From Mytilus galloprovincialis (lineage: Eukaryota > Mollusca > Bivalvia > Mytilida > Mytilidae), in NCBI RefSeq assembly GCF_965363235.1, contig NC_134845.1, positions 22,880,524 through 22,944,523 on the forward strand: DNA of 64,000 nucleotides, written 5' to 3'. The notes under the pieces were generated by a model. It had not been told where the DNA came from, ran no database searches, and saw nothing but the letters and a program-made list of their open reading frames with translations. Below are positions 40,963 to 51,890 of this stretch, piece after piece (the first letter of the stretch is position 1; every line of letters starts with the position of its first letter). The position numbers and the translations under genes were made by a program.

Positions 40963-43900
40963 CACTGTAAATAAAAGTGTTAAGAATCTGAACACTTTTT
41001 GAACGCCCTTTTGTAACACTTCTGGAACGCGTAACGGTGTTCTCAATATTAACATTGGTGTTCCAGTTTTTAACATTATGTGTGCATCTTTCGAACGCTA
41101 TGTGTGTTATTTTTGAACGGATAGTGTGTACTCCTTGAACACCTAGTGTTTGAATCTGGAACGCGTAACAGTGTTCTAGATATTAACTTTCGTGTTCCAG
41201 TTTTTAACATCATGTGTGCATCTTTCGAACGCTATGTGTTATTCTTGAACGGATAGCGTGTACTTCTTGAACGCCTAGTGTTTGAATCTGGAACATGTCC
41301 TTGTGAGCAAAATTGTATGTCGTTACGCGTTCTAAGCCTTGTAACACTTCTGGAACGCTCGGACTGTGTTCCAGAAATATGTGTTAATATCCAGAACACA
41401 TAGTGTATATTACTGGAACACAATTTTACATGTTCCAGAAAAAGTGTTATATTCTCTGTAACATTATTGTGGTCTTGTAAAACAAATATTTTAATTGATT
41501 AAAAACGTCTTTAATTGATTAAAAAAGGCAACATTTAAAAAAAAAGTACAATAAAATGTGAAATATTGAAGCAACTTTAAAATGACAAGTTAGACAAGTT
41601 AGAAATATAACATTTGTAATTTGCAAAATGTGTCCAAATATTTACTCATAAACAAAATGTTCGTCATATATTTAAAATTATTATGTTACAACAAAGTCAA
41701 GTGTCTTATGTTTAACTCATCGTTTGCAACTTCCTAAGTCAAGACCTGTTCTGAATTTCTCAGTTTACAAAATACTGATGCCACTGACTCTTTTATCACC
41801 AAAATGTTCCATAATCCACTGGCTGCATAGCACTCAGATAGTCAATATCAAACATAAAATACCCTGTGTATATGATGCTAGTAGTCGAGTCGGTGTTCAT
41901 GTAACACTGCTTCCTTGGACACTTTTAAACATGATTTGAGTCGTTTACAACTGATTTTGAGCTTCCATTTTTAGAGGATTCGTCTCCTTGGGTTATAATT
42001 ATTCTTTAACCTTGTTATCCATCAACCGTAAGTTCTAAAATGTGAAATATGAAGTGTATGAGTAAACAAATTATTCATCATGTCGACATTCCTTAAGAAT
42101 ATTAGAAAATCTTATTTCGTTTTTTGTAATTCCATTATACTTGTCAGCATTATAAGATAAGATGCATTTGCCAATGAGTGGTAATTGAGTGGTCAAATGT
42201 GCTCTCGTGTTCTATATCTTTTTAAAAAAAATGATAGAAAGTGTCCAGCAAGTGCTATTATGTTTTTTAGGCAAAACTTTATCGTCAACTTAGACTTGTC
42301 ACTAAATTAACTGCTAACATTTCAAGAAACTAATTACCATTTGCCTTTATTTTGAAAGATATTTAGTAATTTTTTCACTTATGATCTGTATACGGATAAT
42401 TGACGGATGATGTAATTGCATCAAATTTAGCTCAAATAGTTTTCTGATTAATGTAAACAAGTGAATGGTGCACATTTTATTGATAAATCTGCAATAACAA
42501 CACTTGTAAGAAGTCAATGGACATGCACTCCTATTCAAAATTCTTAAACTTACATATAGTACTTTTATGGTGCAGGATAAGTAGTCATCTCTTGAACTGC
42601 AACATGTTCTCTTTATTCTCGAGGTATGCACGAACAATTACCCTCAAGTACAGTATAGTTGGGTTTGTACCCTATAAAAGTAACACAGGAATACATTACA
42701 ATACATGAATGCAGTGCACAAGGGTGGACATTTGCTAAAATGAATAACTAATTACAAAGCTATTATAAATAACATATACATGAGAAATTTAAAATTAGTG
42801 TTGCAGTATGCCTTTTTTTACAAACTTCTGTCTTGACATTGCAATGTCATGACAGTTTTTGCATTTGTGAACAAATCCTTATGCATTGGTTTTATTTAAT
42901 TAAAAAATGTACATCCTCAAAAGTGTAGATGATCGTTTGATCTTCTTAATGCTTTCTATACACAATGTTTGAGTCGTGTTAGGAATACATAGCGTTCGGA
43001 GAAAACGATTAGCTTGAACGCATCATGTTCGAGACCAGAACACATTTACAATAGCAACGATATCATTTAACATTTACGACATTTACGTATAAATTTACAG
43101 AGGTTAATTTTTTTTTTTAAACATGATAATTTGAATGTAATCTCTCAAAGAACCGCTACTTTTTTAATCGAATTATGACAGCACAGTTAAGTGGAAGTGG
43201 AGGGGGCAGTTTTATGTTCGAACAAAATGTTCTTCCATTTATACTTCAGTGTGTCCTGTCCAAGTAGACATTTGTTGATTTCAGGACTAAAAAAAATATT
43301 TTTTATGTTCGTCATGTGTAGATAAATATAGATAAACATACCTATTATATCAAGTTTTGTTGTTAATTTTCTTCAGTGAAGCTTCTTCAATCACGATCAA
43401 AAACCAAACTTCCGGTACATTAATACGTCACGCGCTGTTATGTACGCGGATATGTTTGGAACACATGGCGTTCAGGGAAAATGGTAAATTTGAACGCATC
43501 ATGTTCGACACCAGAACGCTTTTACAAGAGCAACGTTTTCATGAGCATTTACGCATTTACATTGTTAAAAAAAATACCTTAAGAACTTAAGTCGTTTAGA
43601 AAAAGATTCATATTAAAAATCAATCATTTGCACGCTTATAAATACGCTCTTGTAAAATGTTTCATTTTTTTTTACCAAACTATAATTTGCTTATATGCCG
43701 ATACAGCTAAAATACATTTATCGTCAAATCATAGTACGAATCACCCTTATTCATCGTCTGTTTGACTCTGAAATGATGATTTTTTTTTCACTCCCCATTA
43801 CAATATAAGAACATTTTTAGTGTTCAATTTAGAACACCTGTCTTGAATATGTGCGTTAAAAGACTGAACACAATGTGTTATATTCTTTAACACTGGCGTT

Positions 43901-43991
43901 CAATGTGGAACACTAATGTTAATAACTGAACATATTGTGTTTAAAATTGGAACGCGTCCAGACGCGTCAGGCGTCTGCAATATTTGCAGTG
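40963..43991. mobile_element. Nested element rich in GAAC/GTTC words, class unknown
   Basis: The ends are CACTGTAAATA (40963-40973) and TATTTGCAGTG (43981-43991), an 11-bp inverted pair with one mismatch. From 41000 to 41460 I count about 14 GAAC and 7 GTTC words, mostly as GAACGC, GAACAC or GTGTTC. About 130 bp of this (41029-41160) is repeated directly after (41161-41290). Similar words return at 42985-43080, 43456-43560 and 43815-43965. No transposase frame is visible. Dense subterminal repeats are typical of transposase binding arrays in several DNA transposon superfamilies, so a non-autonomous DNA element is my best guess. Confidence 0.5.
41029..41290 (+). repeat. Tandem pair of about 130-bp units inside the nested element
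   Basis: Both units run GGAACGCGTAAC, GTGTTCT, a TATTAAC block, GTGTTCCAGTTTTTAACAT, ATGTGTGCATCTTTCGAACG, TTGAACGGATAG and TGTGTACT-like, to GTGTTTGAATCTGGAAC. Unit 2 follows unit 1 without a gap. Confidence 0.8.
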
Positions 43992-44111
43992 TGTCACGTG
44001 TTGACGTAAAGCTAAGGTAGCGCTCCTCCCTTGGCGATTGGTTTTTTTTGGTCTACGAGATATCGACCTATCCTATGCAGTTGCAATTTGTCGATATCTG
44101 TTTGTTAGTCT

Positions 44112-44231
44112 CTAAACTGTTGCCTTATGCACATTAAATCTAGCCACAATGTCAGTAACACTCATTCCGGCATCAACCATTCCAAGAGCTTTCTGACGGT
44201 CATTTTCTGGGAAGCCTGGTTGACGCCCCAT
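44112..44231 (-). pseudogene. Tc1-like transposase N-terminal fragment
   Basis: Starts ATG at 44231 and reads MGRQPGFPENDRQKALGMVD, then AGMSVTDIVARFNVHKATV, the paired-type helix-turn-helix that binds Tc1 terminal repeats. A stop follows at 44112. Beyond it the same frame still shows RLTNRY, DRSISRRPKKTNRQG and LALRQHVT, matching the linker and GRPR-like AT-hook region of the family, with another stop between. The sequence is then cut by the nested element at 43991. No DDE catalytic core remains, so it is inactive. Confidence 0.75.
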
Positions 44232-45599
44232 GCAATTTTTTCAAGGGTGTATATGTGTTTTTCTTTTCAATGGTGTGTTTCTGAACGTTAGTGAAAAGGA
44301 AATTTTTAATATCGTTTGAAAAGTACAGGTGCATTGTACAGAAGGTAAAACATCAATTACACTGGCAAAGCTGAAATGGCGCGAAATTAATCACCAGGAA
44401 AAAAGTACAACTGTTTTGAATTACAGGTAAAACTTAGGATTATATCAATGATGTTTGAATAATTTTTTTCCAGAAACAACAAAAAAAAAAAAAAAAAAAA
44501 TTAAAAAAAAGTGTTGCTAAACTTTTTTGGCTCAGTATGTTATGAATAATAAACAGTCATGACACTCAAGAAATCTTACAAACCACTAATTGGCATTTCC
44601 GACGAGAAATTTTCAATTGGCATTTATCCGTTGCAGATCCGTACGGTATTCGATTTAATACAATCTATTTCATAATACGAAAGATCAAAATATTCGTTTA
44701 ACAACATGTAATATTTGTAATATGTTATATCATACATGTCAGGGACTATTAATCGTTTTCATCGAGTAGGTGAAATTATCAAAAATAAAAAGAGTTTTAA
44801 GGGACACTTAACAAAGAACACCTGTCATGAGCAATTATAGTTATTAAGAAATGCATATTCTAATTCTTTTGAATGAATTTAAAGTGCTTCTTTAGTGCCA
44901 TATCAAATGCATGCATCATGGTATTATTCAGGACACTAATAACGACAAGTTTTATCGAAATTAAATCCACGAGTTATCTTTCCTTATGTGCAACCAGATT
45001 TTTTTTCTAAATTACTGGTAACGATGTGGTGACAACTGACACATGTATATCCATTGTATTGCCAGGCCTTGATGGCAATCGGATATTATACAAAATGTAC
45101 GTTACATGGGATAATATCAACATGTAACTTTGCGTTAAAAACTAAGATCAGACGAAAAAACTTAAAAACAGGACAACAAGTTTTGTAATTCCGAGCAAAA
45201 ACGGATGTCACCTCGCCAAGGTAACGGCAGCCATTTTGAAATTCCAGATTCAAAGTGTATATAAACATGCCAACTAAAATTGTTGTAGAGTTTATTAAGT
45301 TTGGAGCATTTTGGAATTTGAACAGTTTTGCTGTTTCCATGGCAACGGTAAAGCTGCAAATTATTACATGCCAGTTACCAGTTCTGTAAAGTTACTTCTA
45401 GTTTGGAACACTTTGATTTTCTGGCATTTTTGCTGTTTCCATAGGAAAAAAATAATGTATAATAACAATGCGTCACCCTTACTCCATTGAGAGTGCTACA
45501 ATGAATATAGTAAGATTAACAGGCTCGTCGTTCTTTGTGTGATATAGTGATCGTTATTTATATACTTTCGTTTATATTTGGTTTCTGAAGAATGTTTGT

Positions 45600-45738
45600 G
45601 GAATACGCAATCATACATTGTACCACATCTCATTAGAAAAAATTGAGAGATATTTAATATATTAATATAAAATCACATATCTCTATCTCTCTCAGTTTTT
45701 TCTAATGAGATGTGGTATAGTGTATGATTGCGTATTCC
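45600..45738. repeat. Fold-back element with about 53-bp arms
   Basis: GGAATACGCAATCATACA and ACCACATCTCATTAGAAAAA on the left return as TTTTTCTAATGAGATGTGGT and TGTATGATTGCGTATTCC on the right. The loop is about 35 bases of AT-rich DNA. Nearly perfect arms imply either youth or repeated gene conversion. Confidence 0.85.
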
Positions 45739-46227
45739 ATATATATGTATATTAGTGATGTAGGAACATTGCACATGTACAATGTACACATTTATCAAAT
45801 CCTTAAAATAGTTATGTCAAGTGTTTTATGTGTGAACTTCAGAAAAAATGTTATTTTGTTAAGTTATAAACTAAGGTGCTTCAGTATAACAAATATTCAT
45901 GTAATGAATATTTAGACAGTGGCCATGAAAAATCTAAATTAATTTTATAGGTACTCATTTCATTCTGGTACAATAGCTATATAGACACATATGAACTTTT
46001 CTTCTTTCAATCGAAGGATATTACGCAAATTAACCATTTACGTAGACATGTGTGTCAAAGGACATTAAAATTTTCTAAATTGCACTTTTAAGATACATTG
46101 TATGATTGTATTTATATAATGTTATAAAGAACAAAGTGTTTAAAGCCTTTTACATGCAATATAAATTCGATGCTATTCAAAATCTAACATTTTTAAACTA
46201 GTGTGAAGCTAGCCATCGATAGCAGCC

Positions 46228-46290
46228 GGCGTTAATATTCATAACGCCAGCCTTCAATAATATTCATGAGCCGTCAATAATATTCATGAG
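46228..46290. repeat. Short hairpin followed by 17-bp direct repeat
   Basis: GGCGTTA and TAACGCC pair around a 7-base loop (46228-46248). TCAATAATATTCATGAG then occurs twice (46254-46270 and 46274-46290), three bases apart. TATTCAT is also in the hairpin loop region. Confidence 0.7.
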
Positions 46291-46369
46291 ATGACTTGCG
46301 TCCGAAGAAGTGTTGTTAGAAACTATGAACGATCATTATGATTAAATAACGTTCCTATTTATATTTGTT

Positions 46370-46630
46370 TTTAACCCCGCCACATTCTGTATATGTCTGT
46401 CCTAAGTCAGGAGCCTGTAATTCAATGGTTGTCGTTTGCTGTTGTGCTACATTGTACATATTGTATTCGTGCATTTTGTTTGTATATTCGTTATTTCGGG
46501 GTCTTTTATAGCAGATTATACGGTATGGGCTTTGGTCTTTCTTGAAGGTCGTACGGTGACTTATGGTATTTAATTTCAGTGTCATTTGGTCTCTAGTGAA
46601 GAGTCACTGTTGTCTAATTGGCAAACACCA
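46370..46630 (+). repeat. SINE-like dispersed repeat, copy 2
   Basis: CCGCCACATTCTGTATATGT, AAGTCAGGAGCCTGTAATTC, GTTGTCGTTTGCTG, TCTTTTATAGCAGATTATAC, GTACGGTGACTTATG, CAGTGTCATTTGGTCTCTAG and ACCACATCTTA follow in order. The 62020-62325 copy has all of these. Confidence 0.65.
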
Positions 46631-47029
46631 CATCTTATTTTTTTTCACTGGAAATCCAACCGGTTTTATTTTAAATTTCAATGATTCATAGAAAAAAACG
46701 TGAATATTTTTATTATTTTCAGTATCAATGGCTCTTGATTTTTAGTTCTACAAAATTGTTTCGTTTGCTCTCCTGATGGTGCAACAAACTCGACACATTT
46801 TTATTGTTCTTTCAATTATTTTACTGATCAAATACAACAACAATATTAAGCATGTATGAGCATTTTCTCATTGCTTTAAATAAAATTCCATAGAGATTAT
46901 CAATGAAACGTAAATTTCGTTACTCTCTTTTGCTCAGGGGTTGAAACCAAAAGGATATGGTTGCAATTAACTTATAACGCACTGTGGATAGACGGGGATG
47001 TGCTATATACATATGTGCTATATGCATAG

Positions 47030-47200
47030 CTATTCGATATTTCATTTTGGTCCTCAATGCTCTTCACATTCATACTTTATTTGGTCTTTTTAACCTTTTT
47101 TTCGAGTGTCACTGATTAGTCTTTTGTAGACGCAACGCGCTTTTAGCGCAAAATACAAAATATCAATCCTGGTATCTACGAGGGGTTTATTTACAACCTC
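47030..47200 (+). mobile_element. Hammerhead-type element, decayed copy
   Basis: TTTTGGTCCTCAATGCTCTT start, then GAGTGTCACTGATTAGTC, TTGTAGACGCAACGCGC and CCTGGTATCTACGA. The core boxes CTGATGA and GAAA are changed to CTGATTA and GCAA, so self-cleavage is not expected. Confidence 0.65.
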
Positions 47201-47404
47201 TGGGTCAATGCCACTACTGTTGGAGTTTTTATTCCCCGAGGATATCACCAGCCCAGTACTTTTGTGTTGACATGAATTATCATTTATACATATGGTCATA
47301 ATTATAAATAAACTGTTTACCAAACTTAGAATTTTTGAAATACAAAGGCTTTTCTAATTTCTACCTCAGGAATAGATTACCTAAGCTGTATTTGGCAAAA
47401 CCTT

Positions 47405-47565
47405 AAGAAATTTTTGGTCTTCAATGCTCTTGAACTTCGGACTATATTTGATCTGTTTAACCTTATTTTATTATTTGAGCGTCAATGATGATTTTTTTGT
47501 AGACGAAACGTGCGTCTGACGCAAATACAAAATTCTCATTCTGGTATCTATGATGATAGATATAA
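47405..47565 (+). mobile_element. Hammerhead-type element, second decayed copy
   Basis: TTTTTGGTCTTCAATGCTCT start, GAGCGTCAATGATGATTT, GTAGACGAAACGTGCGTCTG and TTCTGGTATCTATGATG. GAAA is kept, but the first box reads ATGATGA. It lies only 240 bp after the previous copy in the same direction, and a SINE-like start (GAAGATGTGGTACGAGTGCC) follows at 47566. Confidence 0.65.
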
Positions 47566-48019
47566 GAAGATGTGGTACGAGTGCCAATGGGACAACTCTC
47601 CATCAAAGTCACAATTTATAAAAGTTAAGTTTATTTTTATCCAAACAATAATGATTAATTCTACATGCCACAAACAATAAGTAAAACATCTTTTGAAACA
47701 TCGTATAAAAAGTTTCAATATATTCTTTGGAAAAAGACAGCTTAGAATATGGTAACTGCTTCCATTTAGACACGCTACCTGAAGGTTAGACGAGTTTGCA
47801 TTGGAATTTTACGTTCTCATTTTCACCAGATGTGGCTGCGTACTTGTTTAACCCGCACAGTTAAACGGACACCCAGCTTTGTCAAGTTTTACTTTCAGTA
47901 AGAGGACGATCTTTTCTTCTTTAAGTTTACCAGTCTTTCATCTGAATAAATATAGTTTATGACTGGTGTATACGTTGCATATTTATTTAAAACAAGTTAA
48001 TATAAAGTTATATGCAAAA

Positions 48020-48615
48020 AAGGTGCAGCGATACCTGTTGCAGGCATCCAAACAACTCTCCTTTGGACCATCATATCTGTCTTCGAGATACATTCTTAAG
48101 TGTGGGGGTCCAAAAACAGATCAAAACATCTCAAGTTTGGGACGGACAAGTGCTTGGTATTCCTGGGTCTTAATGTTTTGATTTTATGTTTACAGGTTTC
48201 TTCTAAGAAATCCTAGTGTTTTATTGGCTTTGGGGATATTCTCATCTATATGTGTGTCCCATTCGTGGTTAGATTGTAGTGTGATGCCTATGTACTTGTG
48301 ATGTAACAGTTTCTAAAATATGATTTTGAAAAGTTTAGTTATGTTGTTAAGGTTGTCGTTTACTTGTGACAGAGAGTCTTGGTGCAAGGACATCAGTCAG
48401 TCCGCTTCCCATTTCGCAGCTGCATCAAGGTCAGCTTGCAGTTTAAGTGACACCCTTGGATCTAAATTGCATGTAAATGATACTGTCATAAGCAAATAAT
48501 ATTTTGCTATGATTAAAGTAGTCTGGGAGGTCGTTAATATAGACCAAGAACAGGACTAAACATAAGAAAGTGCCTTGTGGAACTCCAGAGGTGACTGGGA
48601 CTGTGCTTAAAGATA
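48020..48615 (-). pseudogene. Decayed LINE reverse-transcriptase fragment (CR1/Jockey-like)
   Basis: Read on the minus strand from 48615: VTSGVPQGTFLCLVLFLVYI, NDLPDYFNHSKILFAYDSI (the FADD box as FAYD), then HHKYIGITLQSNHEWDTHID, KANKTLGFLRRNL, and YQALVRPKLEMF and RMYLEDRYDGPK near 48050-48160. These are the ordered landmarks of the 3' half of non-LTR reverse transcriptases. Stops and frame changes break it, and the 5' and 3' ends are absent. The clade is inferred from the general motif style. Confidence 0.8.
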
Positions 48616-49929
48616 TTTCCTAAAGAACTAATGTCTAATTACGGTCACAGAGAAATGCAGTTTAATATGTTGCCAATGATGCCAAAATGATATAATTTTT
48701 TTAGAAAATTTTCTAAATTTACTTTGATGTGGTCATCAATGCATTTTCTTGCTGTGTTGCAGACCCATTAGTGTACTGCGGCTGTTTTCTGCTCGTTTTC
48801 TTTTTTTCTTTTTGACACATTCCACATTTCCATTTTCTTAATAATGACATTACTTAACTAATGAAGGCCGTATATTTCAAACAAAGTCATTAGGTGTTAA
48901 AACAAGAAGGCAATTGGAACAGTTTTACAATAGTCATATTTCATTATTTTGCCAAATTTGAATATGGCGCACAAAGGTAGAGCACAATAGTATTAATATA
49001 ACTGTTAGCTTTTTTGAAATACGGTTATTATAATATTGTTGACACAACCTAAACCCCGAAAAAAGACCTAAAATTTGTGTATTTGACAAATCAAAAGGGT
49101 AAACCCCTTTCATTTTTGGGGTGGTTTATTGAAGTTTTTTAAAGACAGATTGAAATCTTATATGCGATATGTTTTCAATCTGTGCATGCTTTATTAGTTC
49201 ATAATGTCTTTTACTGGACTATTTTATTATAACTAATCGATCAGGAATCACAACTATTAGGTCGCTCGAAAGTATAAGTTTAATTATGATTTGGAAAGAT
49301 GCTTTACCAACATTAATTATACATATAAGATATTTGCATACTAGACATTTTATAGCAACATTAAATTCTCATTGAGACAACTTGGTTATGATTCTGACTA
49401 AATATTGATGACAAATTTTCTAAATGAGACTATTTCAACAGGTATTGCAGTTTTGAAGAACAAAATGAAGGTCGTTCTAAGACCAAAAGCAAATGTGAAA
49501 GAAACAATATCAAATATTCATACTGATTTCTGAAATACAGACGACAATATTTTACTTGACGTCAGAGATGGATTTTTTTTGTGTTACAGTATTAATCTAT
49601 GTGGTTTATTTAAAATCTTTTAATCCTTTATTGGTGGACTCTACATATATAAATAAAATAGTATAATAAAAAATCAAAATGAGTTTGTTAAATTTGATGT
49701 ATGCCTTTTTGTGCTTCTTTGTTACATTTGTTTGTTTTACAGTGATTAAGATAATAACACAATGTTGACTGCTGTACCCTTATTTTTGAAATTTGTGCCT
49801 ATCGTGTCTGTTTGTTTTATTCACGCATCGTTGTCAATATAATGGAATTTGATGCGACTGTCATACAAGTGTACGGTTTAGCTAGCTATAAAACAAGGTT
49901 CAATCCACTATTTTCTACATACGAAAATA

Positions 49930-50040
49930 TGACAGTTGTTATCCATTTATTTGATGTGTTTGGTCTTTTGATTTGCCATTTGATTACAATTTATGGACTT
50001 TCCTTTTTGAACTGTCCTCGGAGTTTAGTATTTTTGTGAT
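49930..50040 (-). repeat. Dispersed repeat, reverse copy of the 6160/15858 family
   Basis: ATGACAGTTGTTATCCATTT, TTTGATTTGCCATTTGATTA, GGACTTTCC and AGTATTTTTGTGATATTACT are the reverse complements, in order, of the blocks at 15858-15985. Confidence 0.6.
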
Positions 50041-51150
50041 ATTACTTTTTTAATATGTTGTGAAGCAATCTGGAAAATCTGGGTGTCAATAACTGAGTAA
50101 ATTGAATTTGACCTGCTTATATTATGGTCTTGAGTTCATATTTTTGTAAGGAAACATACTTTGTTAAAATTTCCTTTTTAATATCATAAAGCCTGTGCAA
50201 AAAACTTCGAGATTTTGGTATAGAAACAATAAACACCAACGAAGCAAAATCACTGACTTAGTAAAAACAATTGTAGTGAAGACAGATTTTTAAACTCAAT
50301 CATTAATACAACTAAATGAACTGATTTATGAATGAACTGAGGTAATTAAAGACTCATATTTGCACCCACACTTCAATCCCTATTGTGCATGCTCATTGGT
50401 GTGTTTATCTTAATACATGTACCTCACCCGATTGCTTTTATGATTGATGAATAGTTTACGTGAAATGACTTTTTGATATTGTACATGACCGCAACTGATG
50501 GGGGGTTTTGAACTTCAAGTTGAAAAGTAACAAAGGACGCGAAGAATTATATGTGGTTTAAACTTTAGGGCTTTTACTCTGTTTTCACTAGAATCTTTGG
50601 CATTTCAGTTTATTGTAAACGTTTTTGACGTGAATCTGTCTGCCAGGGCTTTCAAAGAATGTATAATTAGTTGAAGTAGCGTCCGAAAACACGTGTCACA
50701 AACGACGTTGCGTTATCAATTTGGTTTGATCAAGGATTGTCATCTATACTGCAAACAGCTATTTTACTATACAGATAAAGCTATACGTATAAACGTTAGC
50801 TTTATACGTCAATGACCTCAACTAACCGGAACTACTGTATTTCATCAACAACGTCACGTCACAACCATGACGTGTACATGTAGTAACAATGGTCAAACAT
50901 TTATGTATTTAAACTTGTTATATCTTCAAATTGTTAATTTATATACCATGTGTATCAAATGTTATTAATGAAGCTCATTTTCCCTTTCTTATTTTTTAAA
51001 ATTTCAATGTCTTACCGCCTGGACTACGCTCATAGGGAAATACCCCAAAATGGTACCCCCAAGAGGGAAATTCCAAAACACTTTTTTTTAACAATATTTG
51101 TTACATATTTTTTATTTTTTTAAATCTTTTATCGATTTCAGTATAAAAAC

Positions 51151-51290
51151 AATATACGTATAGTGTCTTGAAATATGAAATTTATTTGTATTCGGCACGA
51201 AACGGGAAAATGCTCGGTAGAACCTCGCATTTCCCCGTTTCTAAGCCTCATACAAATAAATTTCATATTTCAAGACACTATACGTATATT
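51151..51290. repeat. Fold-back element with 37-bp perfect outer arms
   Basis: ATACGTATAGTGTCTTGAAA and TATGAAATTTATTTGTA are exactly inverted as TACAAATAAATTTCATA and TTTCAAGACACTATACGTAT. Inside, a second pair (GAAACGGGAAAATGC and GCATTTCCCCGTTTC) forms an inner stem with one mismatch. The two stems are separated by 5-8 unpaired bases. Confidence 0.85.
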
Positions 51291-51819
51291 GTCTAACTTT
51301 ATCAACAAATTTTGTATGTCTGTACAGTTGTTTCTACGGACAGTTAGAAGAGTTTCTGGTGTGAAATGGTCTAGCAGCAGTCAGTTAAGACAGTTTACGA
51401 ATAAAATGGAATGCAAATTGTTTTTGTTTTTTGCTTTAAATATTTATATATGGATATAGATTGAAAGAAATATTTTAAAAAGTAAAACGAGGAAAAAAGG
51501 CATTTATGGGTTTCAAAATAGGCTTCAAGAAATTCGTATTCTATAATCGAGTGTGTTTTTAAAATAACTAAAATTGAGGCAGATATTGATTTTTCTAAAG
51601 AGAAAAAATAGATTAACATATGAGGATCAATTGATTTGTTAAAATGATTTACCAAATTGTGTGTTGCGTTTTTAAAATCCATCAGTATACATTGTATATG
51701 ACTTTTTAAAACTTGTTGTTACTGTCACGATACCCATTTAATACTGATATTTTTTTTAAATTCCAGTTTACCAATTAATCTCAAATTAGATTTCTACTAT
51801 TAGTTAATGCCTGTCACAA

Positions 51820-51890
51820 GTCAGGCTTGTGATATTTGTTTTCCATTCGTTTGGTGTGTTTGAGGTTTTGATTTTGCCTTTTGTTAAGAG
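51820..51890 (-). repeat. Short reverse copy of the 6160/15858 family
   Basis: CAAGTCAGGCTTGTGATATT, CATTCGTTTGGTGTGTTTGA and GGTTTTGATTTTGCC are the reverse complement of the 3' half blocks in 6200-6290. Confidence 0.45.

Larger units (their letters stand above)
40656..44537. mobile_element. Tc1/mariner-like transposon with a nested insertion
   Basis: The ends are exact inverted repeats: CTGAGCCAAAAAAGTTTAGC at 40658 and its complement ending at 44535, extended by AACA on both sides. TA dinucleotides flank them (40656-40657 and 44536-44537), the classic Tc1/mariner target duplication. Near the right end, on the minus strand, is a decayed transposase start. A 3 kb element (40963-43991) sits inside. 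Without it the outer element is about 850 bp, so it was already internally deleted. Well-kept ends with a broken gene suggest mobilisation in trans. Confidence 0.8.
44538..47029. other. Intergenic with fold-back and SINE-like repeats
   Basis: Holds a perfect fold-back (45600-45738), a small hairpin with a 17-bp direct repeat (46228-46290) and a SINE-like repeat (46370-46630). The open frames at 45086-45359, 45724-45915 and 46355-46585 are repeat or chance frames. No gene seen. Confidence 0.55.

Noticed and set aside
41000-41460. GAACA/TGTTC words as steroid-receptor half sites
   Set aside because: Spacing and orientation are irregular, most words are GAACGC, and they track the repeat structure of a mobile element.
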